Below are positions 27,922 through 36,905 of a stretch of 48,564 nucleotides of DNA, in pieces. Source of the stretch: an uncultured bacterium (GTDB taxonomy: Bacteria > Bacillota_I > Bacilli_A > RFN20 > CAG-826); assembly GCA_949297305.1 (NCBI GenBank), contig CASFSG010000016.1:1-48564 (forward strand), written 5' to 3'. Within the stretch, counting starts at the first letter, position 1. The number at the start of each line of letters is the position of its first letter. A model generated the notes under the pieces. The model was given only the letters and a program-made list of their open reading frames with translations. It ran no database searches and had not been told where the DNA came from. A program made the position numbers and the translations under genes.

Positions 27922-30771
27922 ATGGAAGTGGCGGTTGGCTCAACAAAAAAAATTAAAAAGGGCGCTATATTTTCATATCTAACAATCATCTTTGAAGTTT
28001 TAGTAAACTTTCTTCTTCTACGCTATTTAACTAGAGGATTAGGAGATAGTTATGGTTTATATACACTCGCGCTTAACACAATAAGCATTTTTTTAATTGA
28101 TTTTGGTCTAAGTCAATCCGTTACTAGGTTTATCGCCAAATATCGCATAAATAATGATGCTGAATTTGAAAATAGATTCTTAGGTTTAATAGCTAAAATT
28201 TATTTAATTATTGACGCTTTTATTGTTATATCGTGCGTAGTCGTTTTCTTTTGCATTCCATATATTTATGGCGGTTTATCATCTACTGAAATCGGCGACT
28301 TTAAAATAGTTTTTATTATTGTTGCAATTTATTCTTGCCTTTCTTTCCCGTTTTTACCATTAAATGGGATTTTAAATGGTCATGAGGAATTCTCGATTAT
28401 CAAAATTTTATCAATGGCGCAGAAGGCTTTAACCACAATATTATTAGCCTGTTGTTTAATTTTTGATTTAGGCCTTTATTTTGCTGTGTTTGCGAATGTG
28501 ATATCTTCAGTGATAATCATTACTATTAAAGCGTTTTTTGTCTTTAAAAAATGTCAGATTCGACCAAAATTAAATTATCGCGATAAAAGATTATTAAAAG
28601 GCATCATCGGTTATACAATTTGGATTGCTATATCTTCGATTGCGTCGCGAATTTCTTTAAGCATTATGCCGACTCTTTTAGCTACAACTCGCGATTCGGC
28701 CACGGTTGCCATCTTTGGCATTGCAATTACCTTTGAGACTTATGCTTTTATGTTTTCATCTGCTATCTCTAATTTATTCTTGCCGAAGGTTACAACATTA
28801 ATAAGTCAAAACAATTTTGATGCAATTAATAAATCATCAATTAATATCGGCAAATTTCAAATTATGATTGCGGGGCTGATTGCTAGTGGCTTCATTATTT
28901 TTGGACAAGATTTTCTTAATTTATATTTAGAACCGATGTATTCTGCCTCTTATTTACCAACGATTCTTTTGCTTGTTGATGTTATTTTTAATATTATTTT
29001 TATAATTCAACAAAATGTTTCTTTTGCGATGGGAACCATCAAGCAAGCCTCAATTATTGAACTCACCGTATCAATTGTGCGTCTAGGCTTATGCTGGATG
29101 TTTGGTTATTTTTACGGCATTCTTGGTTTAACTATTTGTTATTTATGTGGCACGATAATTATTAATGGTCTGAAATGTTATTTTGTGTATTATCGCCGAC
29201 AAAATTTTGATATTAAAAAATTTTTATTAAATGTTTTTGCTTTATATCTATTTCCTTTCACGTTATCTCTTTTAGCTGGTTTTCTCCTAGTTTACACTTT
29301 TGATACTTCCTCCTGGGGATTTTTAATTGCTACAATTATCATTTATTCAATCTTCTATTTATTCATCATGTTTGTTTTATTTCTTTCTAGAGGCGAACGC
29401 GCATCAATTGTTAATACCTTGTCTAGGCGCATCCCTTTTGTTCAAAAAATTAATGACGCTTTAATCAAAGCCGATAGTAAAGACGCCTTTGTGCCTAGAT
29501 CGTTAGCAATTATTTTGCTAATTCTATCTTTTTTTGCCTCTTCATATCCCTTGAATGATATTTCTTTATTAGCCGTCTTATTTTTTGCTATTATTGCTCT
29601 TATTGCCTACATTTATTTTCGTTTTCCTCTTGCTTTATTTAAAGATAAAAAGGTTGCCAAAAAATATTTTAGTGATGTCTCTTTATGGTATGTGATTATT
29701 TTTAGCATTTTAGTCGTGGTTTCAATGCTTGCAACTAAGAGTTTCAACACAGTTTTTGGCGTCGGTAAATTTCTCATTACAATTTGGTCAGCCTATTTGT
29801 TTGTTAAACTATTTTCATTTAAAACATTCTATAAATTATTTAAAAATCTCTTTTTTATTCTTTGTATTATTTCACTTTTCTTTACCCTTGTTATCTTCAT
29901 TAATGGCGAAAACTTTTCTAATTCAATTGTTAATGATTTATATTTCAATTATTTTTATATTTTCTTTTCGATTACTTCTTCTAGTATTTTAGGTAACAAT
30001 TGCGCGATCTTTTGGGAACCGGGCATTTTTGCTTCTTTTTGTTTGATTGCTCTAGCGATGCTAATTATCTTTGATAAAGATAGATGGTATAAACAATTAC
30101 CATATTATTTGGTATTTGGCGTTTCTTTAATTAGCACTGGCTCACTAGCGGGATATATTTTAATTGTCTTTTTAGTGCCGCTTTTTTTGGTTAAAATCAA
30201 TAAAAAAATTACAACAGTTTTGGCTTGGATTATCACCATTATATTTGGTATTGGTGTCATTGTTTGTATCCCGATGATTGGCACAATTTCGGAATTTTTC
30301 CCATTTATTGCCGAAAAAGGCGTGAGCCTAACAACAAGAATATATGCAATGTTTGTTGACTTTGAAATTTTCTTAAAATTTCCTCTTTTCGGAGCGGGAA
30401 GTTCATATCAATATTATTTCCAACTGATTTCTGAAAGCAAATATCCTGGTTTATTAGATACTTCTTTAAACACCTTTACCTACCTATTAGGTGCTTATGG
30501 TATAGCAGGTATTTTATTTATTTTATTCTTTTGTTTTGCTTTTTTAATGAACAAAAAAGTCAGCCTTATCAATCGATTATTATGTTTTCTTTTAGTAATT
30601 TTAATATTTATTAAAGAGCCACATCAAATGTCCTTATTATCAAATATCTTCATCTTTTATCTTGCTAATGACAATTATCTAACATCAGATAATAAAAATA
30701 ATCCAAAATTTGTTCATTCAACCATCTTCCAAAAAATAAAGGATAAGAATCATGAAAAAGAACTGGCTTAA
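27922..30771 (+). CDS. Flippase-polymerase fusion (Wzx-like plus Wzy-like)
   Basis: One 949-residue frame encodes two integral membrane proteins. Residues 1 to about 515 are a MOP-type polysaccharide flippase: KKGAIFSYLTIIFEVLVNFL, the conserved GLGDSYGLYTLA, DFGLSQSVTRFIAKY, and the typical two rows of six helices. From about 525 a second polytopic unit begins (SLAIILLILSFFASSYPL). It contains WEPGIFASFC (near 700), STGSLAGYILIVF, a long external loop and LFGAGSSYQYYF (about 823), the usual layout of O-antigen polymerases. The fusion would translocate the lipid-linked unit and polymerise it. The start has no Shine-Dalgarno; TAAAAT ends 7 bases before it. The next gene overlaps its end by 20 bases. 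The flippase is secure, the polymerase likely. Confidence 0.85.
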   Translation: MEVAVGSTKKIKKGAIFSYLTIIFEVLVNFLLLRYLTRGLGDSYGLYTLALNTISIFLIDFGLSQSVTRFIAKYRINNDAEFENRFLGLIAKIYLIIDAFIVISCVVVFFCIPYIYGGLSSTEIGDFKIVFIIVAIYSCLSFPFLPLNGILNGHEEFSIIKILSMAQKALTTILLACCLIFDLGLYFAVFANVISSVIIITIKAFFVFKKCQIRPKLNYRDKRLLKGIIGYTIWIAISSIASRISLSIMPTLLATTRDSATVAIFGIAITFETYAFMFSSAISNLFLPKVTTLISQNNFDAINKSSINIGKFQIMIAGLIASGFIIFGQDFLNLYLEPMYSASYLPTILLLVDVIFNIIFIIQQNVSFAMGTIKQASIIELTVSIVRLGLCWMFGYFYGILGLTICYLCGTIIINGLKCYFVYYRRQNFDIKKFLLNVFALYLFPFTLSLLAGFLLVYTFDTSSWGFLIATIIIYSIFYLFIMFVLFLSRGERASIVNTLSRRIPFVQKINDALIKADSKDAFVPRSLAIILLILSFFASSYPLNDISLLAVLFFAIIALIAYIYFRFPLALFKDKKVAKKYFSDVSLWYVIIFSILVVVSMLATKSFNTVFGVGKFLITIWSAYLFVKLFSFKTFYKLFKNLFFILCIISLFFTLVIFINGENFSNSIVNDLYFNYFYIFFSITSSSILGNNCAIFWEPGIFASFCLIALAMLIIFDKDRWYKQLPYYLVFGVSLISTGSLAGYILIVFLVPLFLVKINKKITTVLAWIITIIFGIGVIVCIPMIGTISEFFPFIAEKGVSLTTRIYAMFVDFEIFLKFPLFGAGSSYQYYFQLISESKYPGLLDTSLNTFTYLLGAYGIAGILFILFFCFAFLMNKKVSLINRLLCFLLVILIFIKEPHQMSLLSNIFIFYLANDNYLTSDNKNNPKFVHSTIFQKIKDKNHEKELA

Positions 30772-32014
30772 ATATTTCCTTTCTTCAATAATTTCTCTCT
30801 TGGTTTTTTCAGCCACCTTAGTTTCTTTTTCCTTTGGTTCACAAAATCAGCTTTCTTTATTAAAGGACGATTTAATTAATTACGCCTCTAGTATTGAAGA
30901 AAGATTATATTTTTCTATTGATAATGCTCCTAATAAAATCTCGTCGCTTTTAAATTCTTCTGCTTTATATAATTTAGAAAATCGTTATCGAACATACGCC
31001 TTAGCGACTAGAATGTTTACTGAAAACTTTTATTTTTCTATTTCTTACAATGATTCAACATTAAAAAAAGATATCAATTTATTAGAAAGTAAAGAATCGC
31101 CGCGCGATAATCAAGATTTTATTTATCTAGGTGATCTACCTATTTTAGATGGGGAAAGATTAGATTTAGACAATGATAATTATTATTCTCGTTATAGTTT
31201 TTTATCTAGTAGTGATGATGCAATATATATTCCAGAAGATTTCGCTAACGAGATATGCGAACAATTTAATCTAGACAGCTACAAAGATATTATATTTTCC
31301 GATGATGTTAGTTCGGGCTATCTATCAAAAATTAAGGTTGAATTAAAAAATGTTTTAGATGATGAATTTTCTTATGAATGCAAATTGCGTGGAGTTTATT
31401 CTAATGAAAGTCAATTAGCGAAGGAATTAAAACATATTCCTAATAATCAAAATATTCCTAATATAATTTGTTCACCAGCCTTATTTGATAATATTGATTG
31501 GGCAATAGATGTGCTTTTATGTGTCTTAAAACCGCCTCTATCAGCAATTTATATTGAAAATTATGGCCGCTTTTTAAATGTCTTAGAAAGCGCGAGCCAA
31601 AATAAAAAAATTAATATTGGTTTTGATTGTAACCTAAATGAAGAAATTGCTAATTATTTTAATAGTAGAGTTGAAATAATTAATAATTATTTCTTTTTTA
31701 ATTATCAGTGGGTCTATTATCTTGTTGGTGCAATTTTAGCCCTTTCTTATCTAGCTGTTATCATCTTTTATTTACGAAAGTTTAAAACTAATTTTTATAT
31801 CAATATAGCTATCTTAATTGGAACCTTCTTAATATCTTTTATCGTTTTACATTTTATTAATTTTCCCAATATAATTATTCCTTCTAATTCATCATTATAT
31901 TGGACAATATTATGTCTAGCTTTTTATCTTATTCCTTTGTTTTTACTATGTTATCAAAAGTCCAAACCAGAAAAAAATCAATTACAAAATATTTATGAAG
32001 AAATTTATATTTAA
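30752..32014 (+). CDS. Membrane protein with a large extracytoplasmic domain (FtsX/MacB-permease-like topology)
   Basis: Function not recognised. The 420-residue product has one N-terminal membrane segment (about 8-30), about 290 extracytoplasmic residues rich in Ser, Asn and Asp, then three hydrophobic segments near 323-343, 351-371 and 381-401, and a charged tail. This 1+3 arrangement is that of FtsX/MacB-type permeases, which need an ABC ATPase; none is encoded beside it. It could equally be a chain-length or export accessory of the polysaccharide machinery. AAGGATAAG precedes an ATG lying 20 bases inside the flippase-polymerase gene, so its translation is coupled to that gene. The topology is sequence-based; any role is inference. 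Confidence 0.6.
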   Translation: MKKNWLKYFLSSIISLLVFSATLVSFSFGSQNQLSLLKDDLINYASSIEERLYFSIDNAPNKISSLLNSSALYNLENRYRTYALATRMFTENFYFSISYNDSTLKKDINLLESKESPRDNQDFIYLGDLPILDGERLDLDNDNYYSRYSFLSSSDDAIYIPEDFANEICEQFNLDSYKDIIFSDDVSSGYLSKIKVELKNVLDDEFSYECKLRGVYSNESQLAKELKHIPNNQNIPNIICSPALFDNIDWAIDVLLCVLKPPLSAIYIENYGRFLNVLESASQNKKINIGFDCNLNEEIANYFNSRVEIINNYFFFNYQWVYYLVGAILALSYLAVIIFYLRKFKTNFYINIAILIGTFLISFIVLHFINFPNIIIPSNSSLYWTILCLAFYLIPLFLLCYQKSKPEKNQLQNIYEEIYI

Positions 32015-32022
32015 GAGGTAAT

Positions 32023-33162
32023 ATGTCTAAATCAAAATGTTTTATTTTATGTAATGTAAATAATGCGCAGTCATCATACCTTTTTGCGTCCAATGCCGGG
32101 AGTAATTTATCCTATTATATTGCTAATTCGCTTCCGAAAAATTATGATGTCTACCTTTTAAATGTCGGTGCGCCTAGAAAAAAATGGCCATTTAAAGAAA
32201 AAAATCATCAATTCCAAGTTAATTCATTAACAATAATTGAATTTGCTGGTGGATTAACTATTTTACCTACAAGAATTAAAGCCAAATTAATTATTAAACG
32301 CGCGATTCAATTTACTTTAAAAAACAAAGAAATAGACGATAAAATCATTATTTATCATTCATTATCATTCTCAAAATATTATCAAACTCTTATTGATTCA
32401 TTTTCTCCTAAAAACGCATTTTTATTTGTTGCCGAGTTATATTCTGATGTAGGTAATATTAAATATTCAGTTATAAAAGAAATCAATTATATTAGGAAAT
32501 TTAAAAAGACTATTATGATTTCGCATCCTCTTCATCGAAAGATCTTTAAAGAATCAAAGGAAAATCAAACAATATTTTTATATGGCGCATATAATTCACT
32601 GAAAAATCTCGCTCATAAAAGTAGTAGTGATTTAATCCACATTGTTTATGCTGGCACTTCCTCGAAGATTAAAGGTGGGCTTTTTAATATTCTTAATGCG
32701 TCTAAATTGTTACCTAAAAATTATCTTATTCATATCTTTACCCAGGCTGATGAGACACTGATAAATTATTTAAAATCGTTCCCGGTTAGCTATGATGGTT
32801 ATGTTAATGAAAACGAATTATTAGAAATCATTCAGCTTTACGATATCGGTTTAGCAACTCAAAATCCTCATTTAGTGTTTAATGAAAGTTCATTTCCTTC
32901 AAAGATTATTACTTATTTAGCGTGCGGTTTAAATGTTGTCTCCTCTAAATCCATCAGCGTTATTGACTCACCCTTTTTAGATAGGGTTATCTTTTATGAC
33001 GAAGACGAAAGCGGAGAGAATTTAGCCCAAGCAATTATTAAATCAGCAAACCATATTAATAGGGAAGAAAATGCGAAATATATTTCTCAATTAGATGATG
33101 AATTTAAAGCAAATTTATCAAATTTATTAGAAGGGGGATCTGATGAAAGTTTTTCTCATTAA
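32023..33162 (+). CDS. GT-B-fold glycosyltransferase
   Basis: The 379 residues fit a family 4-like transferase. The N-terminal domain starts CFILCNVNNAQSSYLFASNA. The C-terminal domain shows HIVYAGTSSKIKGGLFNIL (donor-domain start), GYVNENELLEIIQLYDIGLA and the sugar-nucleotide segment NESSFPSKIITYLACGLNVVS, whose FPSKI/YLACG pattern is the usual E-X7-E region in relaxed form. It would act in the cytoplasm on the lipid-linked unit. GAGGT lies upstream of the ATG, 8 bases after the previous stop. The following transferase gene begins 20 bases before its stop. Confidence 0.78.
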   Translation: MSKSKCFILCNVNNAQSSYLFASNAGSNLSYYIANSLPKNYDVYLLNVGAPRKKWPFKEKNHQFQVNSLTIIEFAGGLTILPTRIKAKLIIKRAIQFTLKNKEIDDKIIIYHSLSFSKYYQTLIDSFSPKNAFLFVAELYSDVGNIKYSVIKEINYIRKFKKTIMISHPLHRKIFKESKENQTIFLYGAYNSLKNLAHKSSSDLIHIVYAGTSSKIKGGLFNILNASKLLPKNYLIHIFTQADETLINYLKSFPVSYDGYVNENELLEIIQLYDIGLATQNPHLVFNESSFPSKIITYLACGLNVVSSKSISVIDSPFLDRVIFYDEDESGENLAQAIIKSANHINREENAKYISQLDDEFKANLSNLLEGGSDESFSH

Positions 33163-34324
33163 CGGTAACGCGAAGATTTCCTCGTGGCAAATTTGTAAGA
33201 ATATTTGTGAAGCGCTTATTAAGCGCGGTAATCAAGTATATGTTGCTACTCCAGACGAAAAACCTCATGACTGTAATTTTAATTATTATCAAATCGGAAA
33301 TAGCATAAATCGTCGTTTCAACCGTCTATTAACTCATCTAGATGGTTCCGATGGTTTTAGAAATTACTCAGTTACTCGTAAATTAATTAGATACATTAAT
33401 AAAATAAAGCCAGATGTAGTCCATTTACATACATTGCATGGTTATTTTATTAATGTTTCTTTGCTTTTAAATTATTTAAAAGATAACCATATTAAAACAA
33501 TCATAACTTGTCATGATTGTTGGTGGTTTACTGGTCGCTGCGCGCATTTTTTTAAAGACAATTGTTATAAATGGCAAACGCTTTGTCAAAATTGTCAACA
33601 TAAAGCAAATTACCCTAAAACCATATTAATAGATCGTTCTAAGAAATATTTTTTTGTAAAAAAAAGAATATTTGCCGATTATGATAATTTAGTTATCACC
33701 TGTGTTTCTAATTGGCTTACTAATTTATGTGCACAATCACCATTTTTTCAAAATAAACGCCTTGTTACCATCTATAATGGCGTTGACCCTAGTGCTTTCC
33801 AATTAAAAAAGATGAGAGAAAAATCTTCTCAGATTAATTTAATCAGCGTTGCTAATCAGTGGGGGAAAAGCAAAGGCTTAGATATGATTCTAAATCTTGC
33901 CAATAATTTTCCAATGATTAATTTTACCCTTGTTGGTCATCTAAATAGTAACATCCATCTTCCTAAAAATATTAACCATCTTGAAAGGACATTAACTATT
34001 CAAGAATTAAATGACTTATATTGCGCGCATGATGCTTTGCTTAATTGCTCTAGGCAAGAAACTTTTTCTTTGATAAATATTGAAGCCCAAATGTGTGGCT
34101 TGCCAGTTATTTGCTTAGCAGATACTGGTTCACTAGAAACAATTGATTTACAAAATTCTTTTCCAGTTGAGCGTTATGATCTCGCGTCTTTTACTGAAAC
34201 GATTAAAAAATTTCTTGAGCGAAAAGATAATATTAATCATCAAGCATTACGAGAATTTGGTGAGAGATTTTCAAAGGAGATGATGGTTGAATCTTATTTA
34301 AAACTTTATGATAAAGACTATTGA
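33143..34324 (+). CDS. Family 4 glycosyltransferase with a Cys-rich CHDCWWFTGRC motif
   Basis: This is a clear GT-B family 4 enzyme of 393 residues. VHLHTLHGYFIN and TCHDCWWFTGRCAHF followed by CYKWQTLCQNC match a subgroup of capsule and colanic-acid transferases with clustered cysteines. VTIYNGVD marks the domain boundary, LISVANQWGKSKGLDMIL the donor domain, and CSRQETFSLINIEAQMCGLP the conserved E-X7-E region. GGGGG lies 5 bases upstream of the ATG within the end of the preceding gene. It terminates with TGA. It probably adds an inner or branching sugar; the sugar is unknown. Confidence 0.88.
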   Translation: MKVFLINGNAKISSWQICKNICEALIKRGNQVYVATPDEKPHDCNFNYYQIGNSINRRFNRLLTHLDGSDGFRNYSVTRKLIRYINKIKPDVVHLHTLHGYFINVSLLLNYLKDNHIKTIITCHDCWWFTGRCAHFFKDNCYKWQTLCQNCQHKANYPKTILIDRSKKYFFVKKRIFADYDNLVITCVSNWLTNLCAQSPFFQNKRLVTIYNGVDPSAFQLKKMREKSSQINLISVANQWGKSKGLDMILNLANNFPMINFTLVGHLNSNIHLPKNINHLERTLTIQELNDLYCAHDALLNCSRQETFSLINIEAQMCGLPVICLADTGSLETIDLQNSFPVERYDLASFTETIKKFLERKDNINHQALREFGERFSKEMMVESYLKLYDKDY

Positions 34325-34365
34325 TGCAAATTTAATTTTTACTAATTATGATTGGGGGATGAAAC

Positions 34366-35193
34366 ATGAATAACTCAATTGAAAGATGCATTGCAACCTA
34401 CTTAGTGTTAAGAGATATGCCAAAAGACATTACTCCTTTAAGTGAGCAAAAAATTGATTTAAGTCTAGAATTTCACCAAAGAGTTAACATTAAAACAAAA
34501 TTAGACTTAGATAATTATTTAAAAGAATATTTTAGTGAACTTGATTTTACTAAAACTGGTATTTGTCTTAGTGGTGGCATCGATAGTGCTCTCCTTGCTT
34601 CTTATTTGCCTAAGGGCACACTTGCGTTCACTTTAAAATATCCGGAAGTGACAGGCGTAGATGAAGTTGAACAAGCCCACATCTATGCAGAAAAATTTGG
34701 TTTAAGATTAATTGAAGTACCGGTAACCTTTCAAGATGTATTAGATTTTCAAGACGATCTGATGTTACAAAAGGGTGAGCCATTATCGCCGATTGAAATT
34801 GGCTTATATAAAATGGCTATTCGCGCGTTGGATTTTGGTTTAGAAAATCTAATTACTGGTTCAGGCGCGGATTTATGTTTTGGTGGTTTATATAATCTCT
34901 TATCAAAAAATTGGACTAATGAAGAATTTGTCGAACGCTATACATTTGTTAATCCCTCAAAAGTCATGAAAGTCAATGCTGAGCCGTATGATTTTTATCA
35001 AGATTATTTTGCCAAACCTTATTTTAATTTAAATGATTTTATGAATGAAATTTATGGCATAGCGACATCGAAATATTTTAATAATGCATTTAAATTAGCA
35101 AATATCAATTTTAAAGCGCCTTATGAATATATTAATCGCGATTTTGAATTAGATATTCGCGAATTAAAAATGGTGAAGAAAAATATTTCCTAA
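34366..35193 (+). CDS. Asparagine synthase-like ATP-pyrophosphatase domain, apparently frameshifted at its end
   Basis: The 275-residue product matches the C-terminal synthetase half of AsnB-type enzymes. The PP-loop is LSGGIDSALLASY (Ser69-Ser74), followed by AFTLKYPE, DEVEQAHIYAEKFGL and TGSGADLCFGG, a changed form of the usual GDGADELFGG. No glutaminase domain is present, so ammonia or another amine would have to come from elsewhere. It would activate a carboxyl group with ATP, possibly to amidate a sugar acid. The end looks broken. Shifting frame in the five-A run at 35166-35170 continues the family with NGEEKYFLRELFKERV and VPRKYPLPRPL, straight into the next frame. GGGGGATG precedes the start. 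Confidence 0.75.
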   Translation: MNNSIERCIATYLVLRDMPKDITPLSEQKIDLSLEFHQRVNIKTKLDLDNYLKEYFSELDFTKTGICLSGGIDSALLASYLPKGTLAFTLKYPEVTGVDEVEQAHIYAEKFGLRLIEVPVTFQDVLDFQDDLMLQKGEPLSPIEIGLYKMAIRALDFGLENLITGSGADLCFGGLYNLLSKNWTNEEFVERYTFVNPSKVMKVNAEPYDFYQDYFAKPYFNLNDFMNEIYGIATSKYFNNAFKLANINFKAPYEYINRDFELDIRELKMVKKNIS

Positions 35194-35246
35194 GAGAATT
35201 ATTTAAAGAGCGAGTAGGGGATATATTTGTTCCTCGTAAATATCCC

Positions 35247-35819
35247 TTGCCTCGACCTTTAAAAGCTTGGAATAATTACTATGGTGAAATTATTAATTGT
35301 GATATTTTTTATGAAGATGCTTATGTGCGTTGCTTAAAAGATGAAGAAAGATGGCTAGTCTATTCGGCCGATCACTATTTATATTTATATCGCAATCGTT
35401 GTTTTAATAAATATCATCGTATTTACACGACTGGGGTGTATGATATGTTCCATATTGGACACTTAAATATTCTTCGCCGCGCGAGTAAGATGTGCGATGA
35501 ATTAATCGTAGGTGTAACCACTGATGATCTAGTGGGCTATAAAGGTAAACATTCGATCATCTCTTTTGCTGATCGCATTCGCTTAGTAAGATCATTACCT
35601 TTTGTCACAAAAGCAGTTGAGCAAGAAGACATGGATAAAGTAAAAGCTTGTAAACATTATCAGATTAATGCAATCGTTGTTGGCGATGATTGGAAAAATA
35701 CTGCGAAATGGAATAATTATGAAAAGCAATTAAAAGCGTTAGGCGTTGATGTTATTTACCTACCATACACCAAAAGAGTTTCATCAACTAAACTCGTTGA
35801 GGAAATAAAGAAGAAATAA
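35247..35819 (+). CDS. Glycerol-3-phosphate cytidylyltransferase-like domain (TagD type), probably the tail of a frameshifted fusion
   Basis: From about residue 60, TTGVYDMFHIGHLNILRRA is the nucleotidyltransferase signature of TagD/PCYT enzymes, followed by ELIVGVTTDDLVGYKGK, ISFADRIRLVRSLPFV and IVVGDDWKNTAKW. The reaction would be CTP plus glycerol-3-phosphate (or another phospho-alcohol) to the CDP derivative. The first 60 residues are not part of that domain. The frame is open from 35148, lacks any ATG, and its early part completes the asparagine synthase-like protein encoded upstream. The TTG at 35247 has no ribosome site and is probably not the true start. A LicD transferase gene converges on it, the expected user of a CDP-activated group. 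Domain call strong; independent expression doubtful. Confidence 0.8.
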   Translation: MPRPLKAWNNYYGEIINCDIFYEDAYVRCLKDEERWLVYSADHYLYLYRNRCFNKYHRIYTTGVYDMFHIGHLNILRRASKMCDELIVGVTTDDLVGYKGKHSIISFADRIRLVRSLPFVTKAVEQEDMDKVKACKHYQINAIVVGDDWKNTAKWNNYEKQLKALGVDVIYLPYTKRVSSTKLVEEIKKK

Positions 35820-35846
35820 TTAAATTTTAATTTAACAAAACAACAA

Positions 35847-36731
35847 CTATCTTTTAACATCTAGCATCATATGTCTTTCCCTTTTCTCTAGGGGTGGCAA
35901 AGTCATATAATTATCCCCATATTGTGCTTTTAATAAATAATCATAATTTGCTAAAGAAAGATAGCGATGATTTTCAAATTGATATTCCCTTTCTTGCGAT
36001 AATATTTCTTGAGTAATACCATAATCATTTTTTAACCCAATCGCGATATTAATAGCATAATAACCAGTATCTTGCTTATCATATCTATGGTAATTTTTTA
36101 ATAATTTTTTTCTTGACCAAAGATAAAAAGGCGCGCATAGCATGCCCATCAGGCGTCGTTTTTTATAATATTTTTCCACATCACCACCTTGCTTTAGTAA
36201 AGTAGTAGGTGGATATTTATATTCAAAGGCTAACGCTCCGACATGACGATAAAATGACATTTTCTTATACATTTTTTGACGCTTTTTTAGGATTTGACTC
36301 ACCTTAAAAATTGGAAAGATATCAATAAATATACCGCGGGGATCAGGATTATTTTCCGCATTGATTTCAATCGCTTTACTGCCTTTTAACATAACTTTTA
36401 AAGCAAAAAAGGCGTTTTGATGGTAATTTTCAAATAAACCGGCAAATTCATATTTATTTGGATAATCTTCTAAAATCGCCGCCTTAATTTTATCAAAATC
36501 TTCTAGATATGCAGCTGTGTCAATATCATCATCCCAAGGTATAAAGCCTTGATGTCTTACTGCACCTAGCATCGTTCCATGCATTAAATAAAAAGGAATT
36601 TTTCTTTTTCGACATGCTTGATAAACATCATCAAAGATTTCTAGTTCAACATCCTTTAATAGTTGTAGTTTCTCATCGCTAAGGAGATATTCATTTAAAT
36701 TATTAGTTAAAACATTTTTTGCTGATTTCAT
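35847..36731 (-). CDS. licD: LicD-family phospho-alcohol transferase
   Basis: LicD enzymes move a phospho-alcohol such as phosphocholine from its CDP form onto a sugar of a surface polymer. The 294-residue product carries the nucleotidyltransferase core MHGTMLGAVRHQGFIPWDDD followed by Ile-Asp, the family's metal-binding aspartates. FIDIFPIF follows, then a basic middle and a C-terminal DYGITQEILSQ. The start is taken at the ATG at 36731 because GAGG lies 6 bases upstream on that strand; the in-frame TTG at 36737 is less likely. It converges on the cytidylyltransferase frame, with 27 bases between the stops. Together they suggest decoration with phosphoglycerol or a similar group. Choline cannot be excluded, but no choline kinase is seen here. 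Confidence 0.9.
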   Translation of the reverse strand: MKSAKNVLTNNLNEYLLSDEKLQLLKDVELEIFDDVYQACRKRKIPFYLMHGTMLGAVRHQGFIPWDDDIDTAAYLEDFDKIKAAILEDYPNKYEFAGLFENYHQNAFFALKVMLKGSKAIEINAENNPDPRGIFIDIFPIFKVSQILKKRQKMYKKMSFYRHVGALAFEYKYPPTTLLKQGGDVEKYYKKRRLMGMLCAPFYLWSRKKLLKNYHRYDKQDTGYYAINIAIGLKNDYGITQEILSQEREYQFENHRYLSLANYDYLLKAQYGDNYMTLPPLEKRERHMMLDVKR

Positions 36732-36858
36732 TTTCAACCTCGAAAGTATTATATAGAAGTAATACTTAATTTTTAAGTCGATTACACTAATTGATTGTTT
36801 TATGAAGAATAATTGTATAAATAAATAATAATGTATTATGCAAAACTTGCATTCTCAA

Positions 36859-36887
36859 TTGCGTACTCACTTGATATTTGTTAAAAT
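36859..36887 (+). promoter_or_regulatory. Possible promoter of the capE-capG-capF operon
   Basis: TTGCGT (36859-36864), 17 bases, TAAAAT (36882-36887). It ends 18 bases before the capE ATG and precedes GAGG. The spacing is ideal but the -35 matches only its first three bases well. Confidence 0.35.
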
Positions 36888-36905
36888 AAGACGAGGTCAA
36901 CGAAG

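Noticed and set aside
35166-35193. Programmed -1 ribosomal frameshifting as the sole explanation for the AsnB/TagD junction
   Set aside because: The A-run could slip, but no X XXY YYZ heptamer or convincing downstream stem is seen; a mutation or assembly error is simpler.
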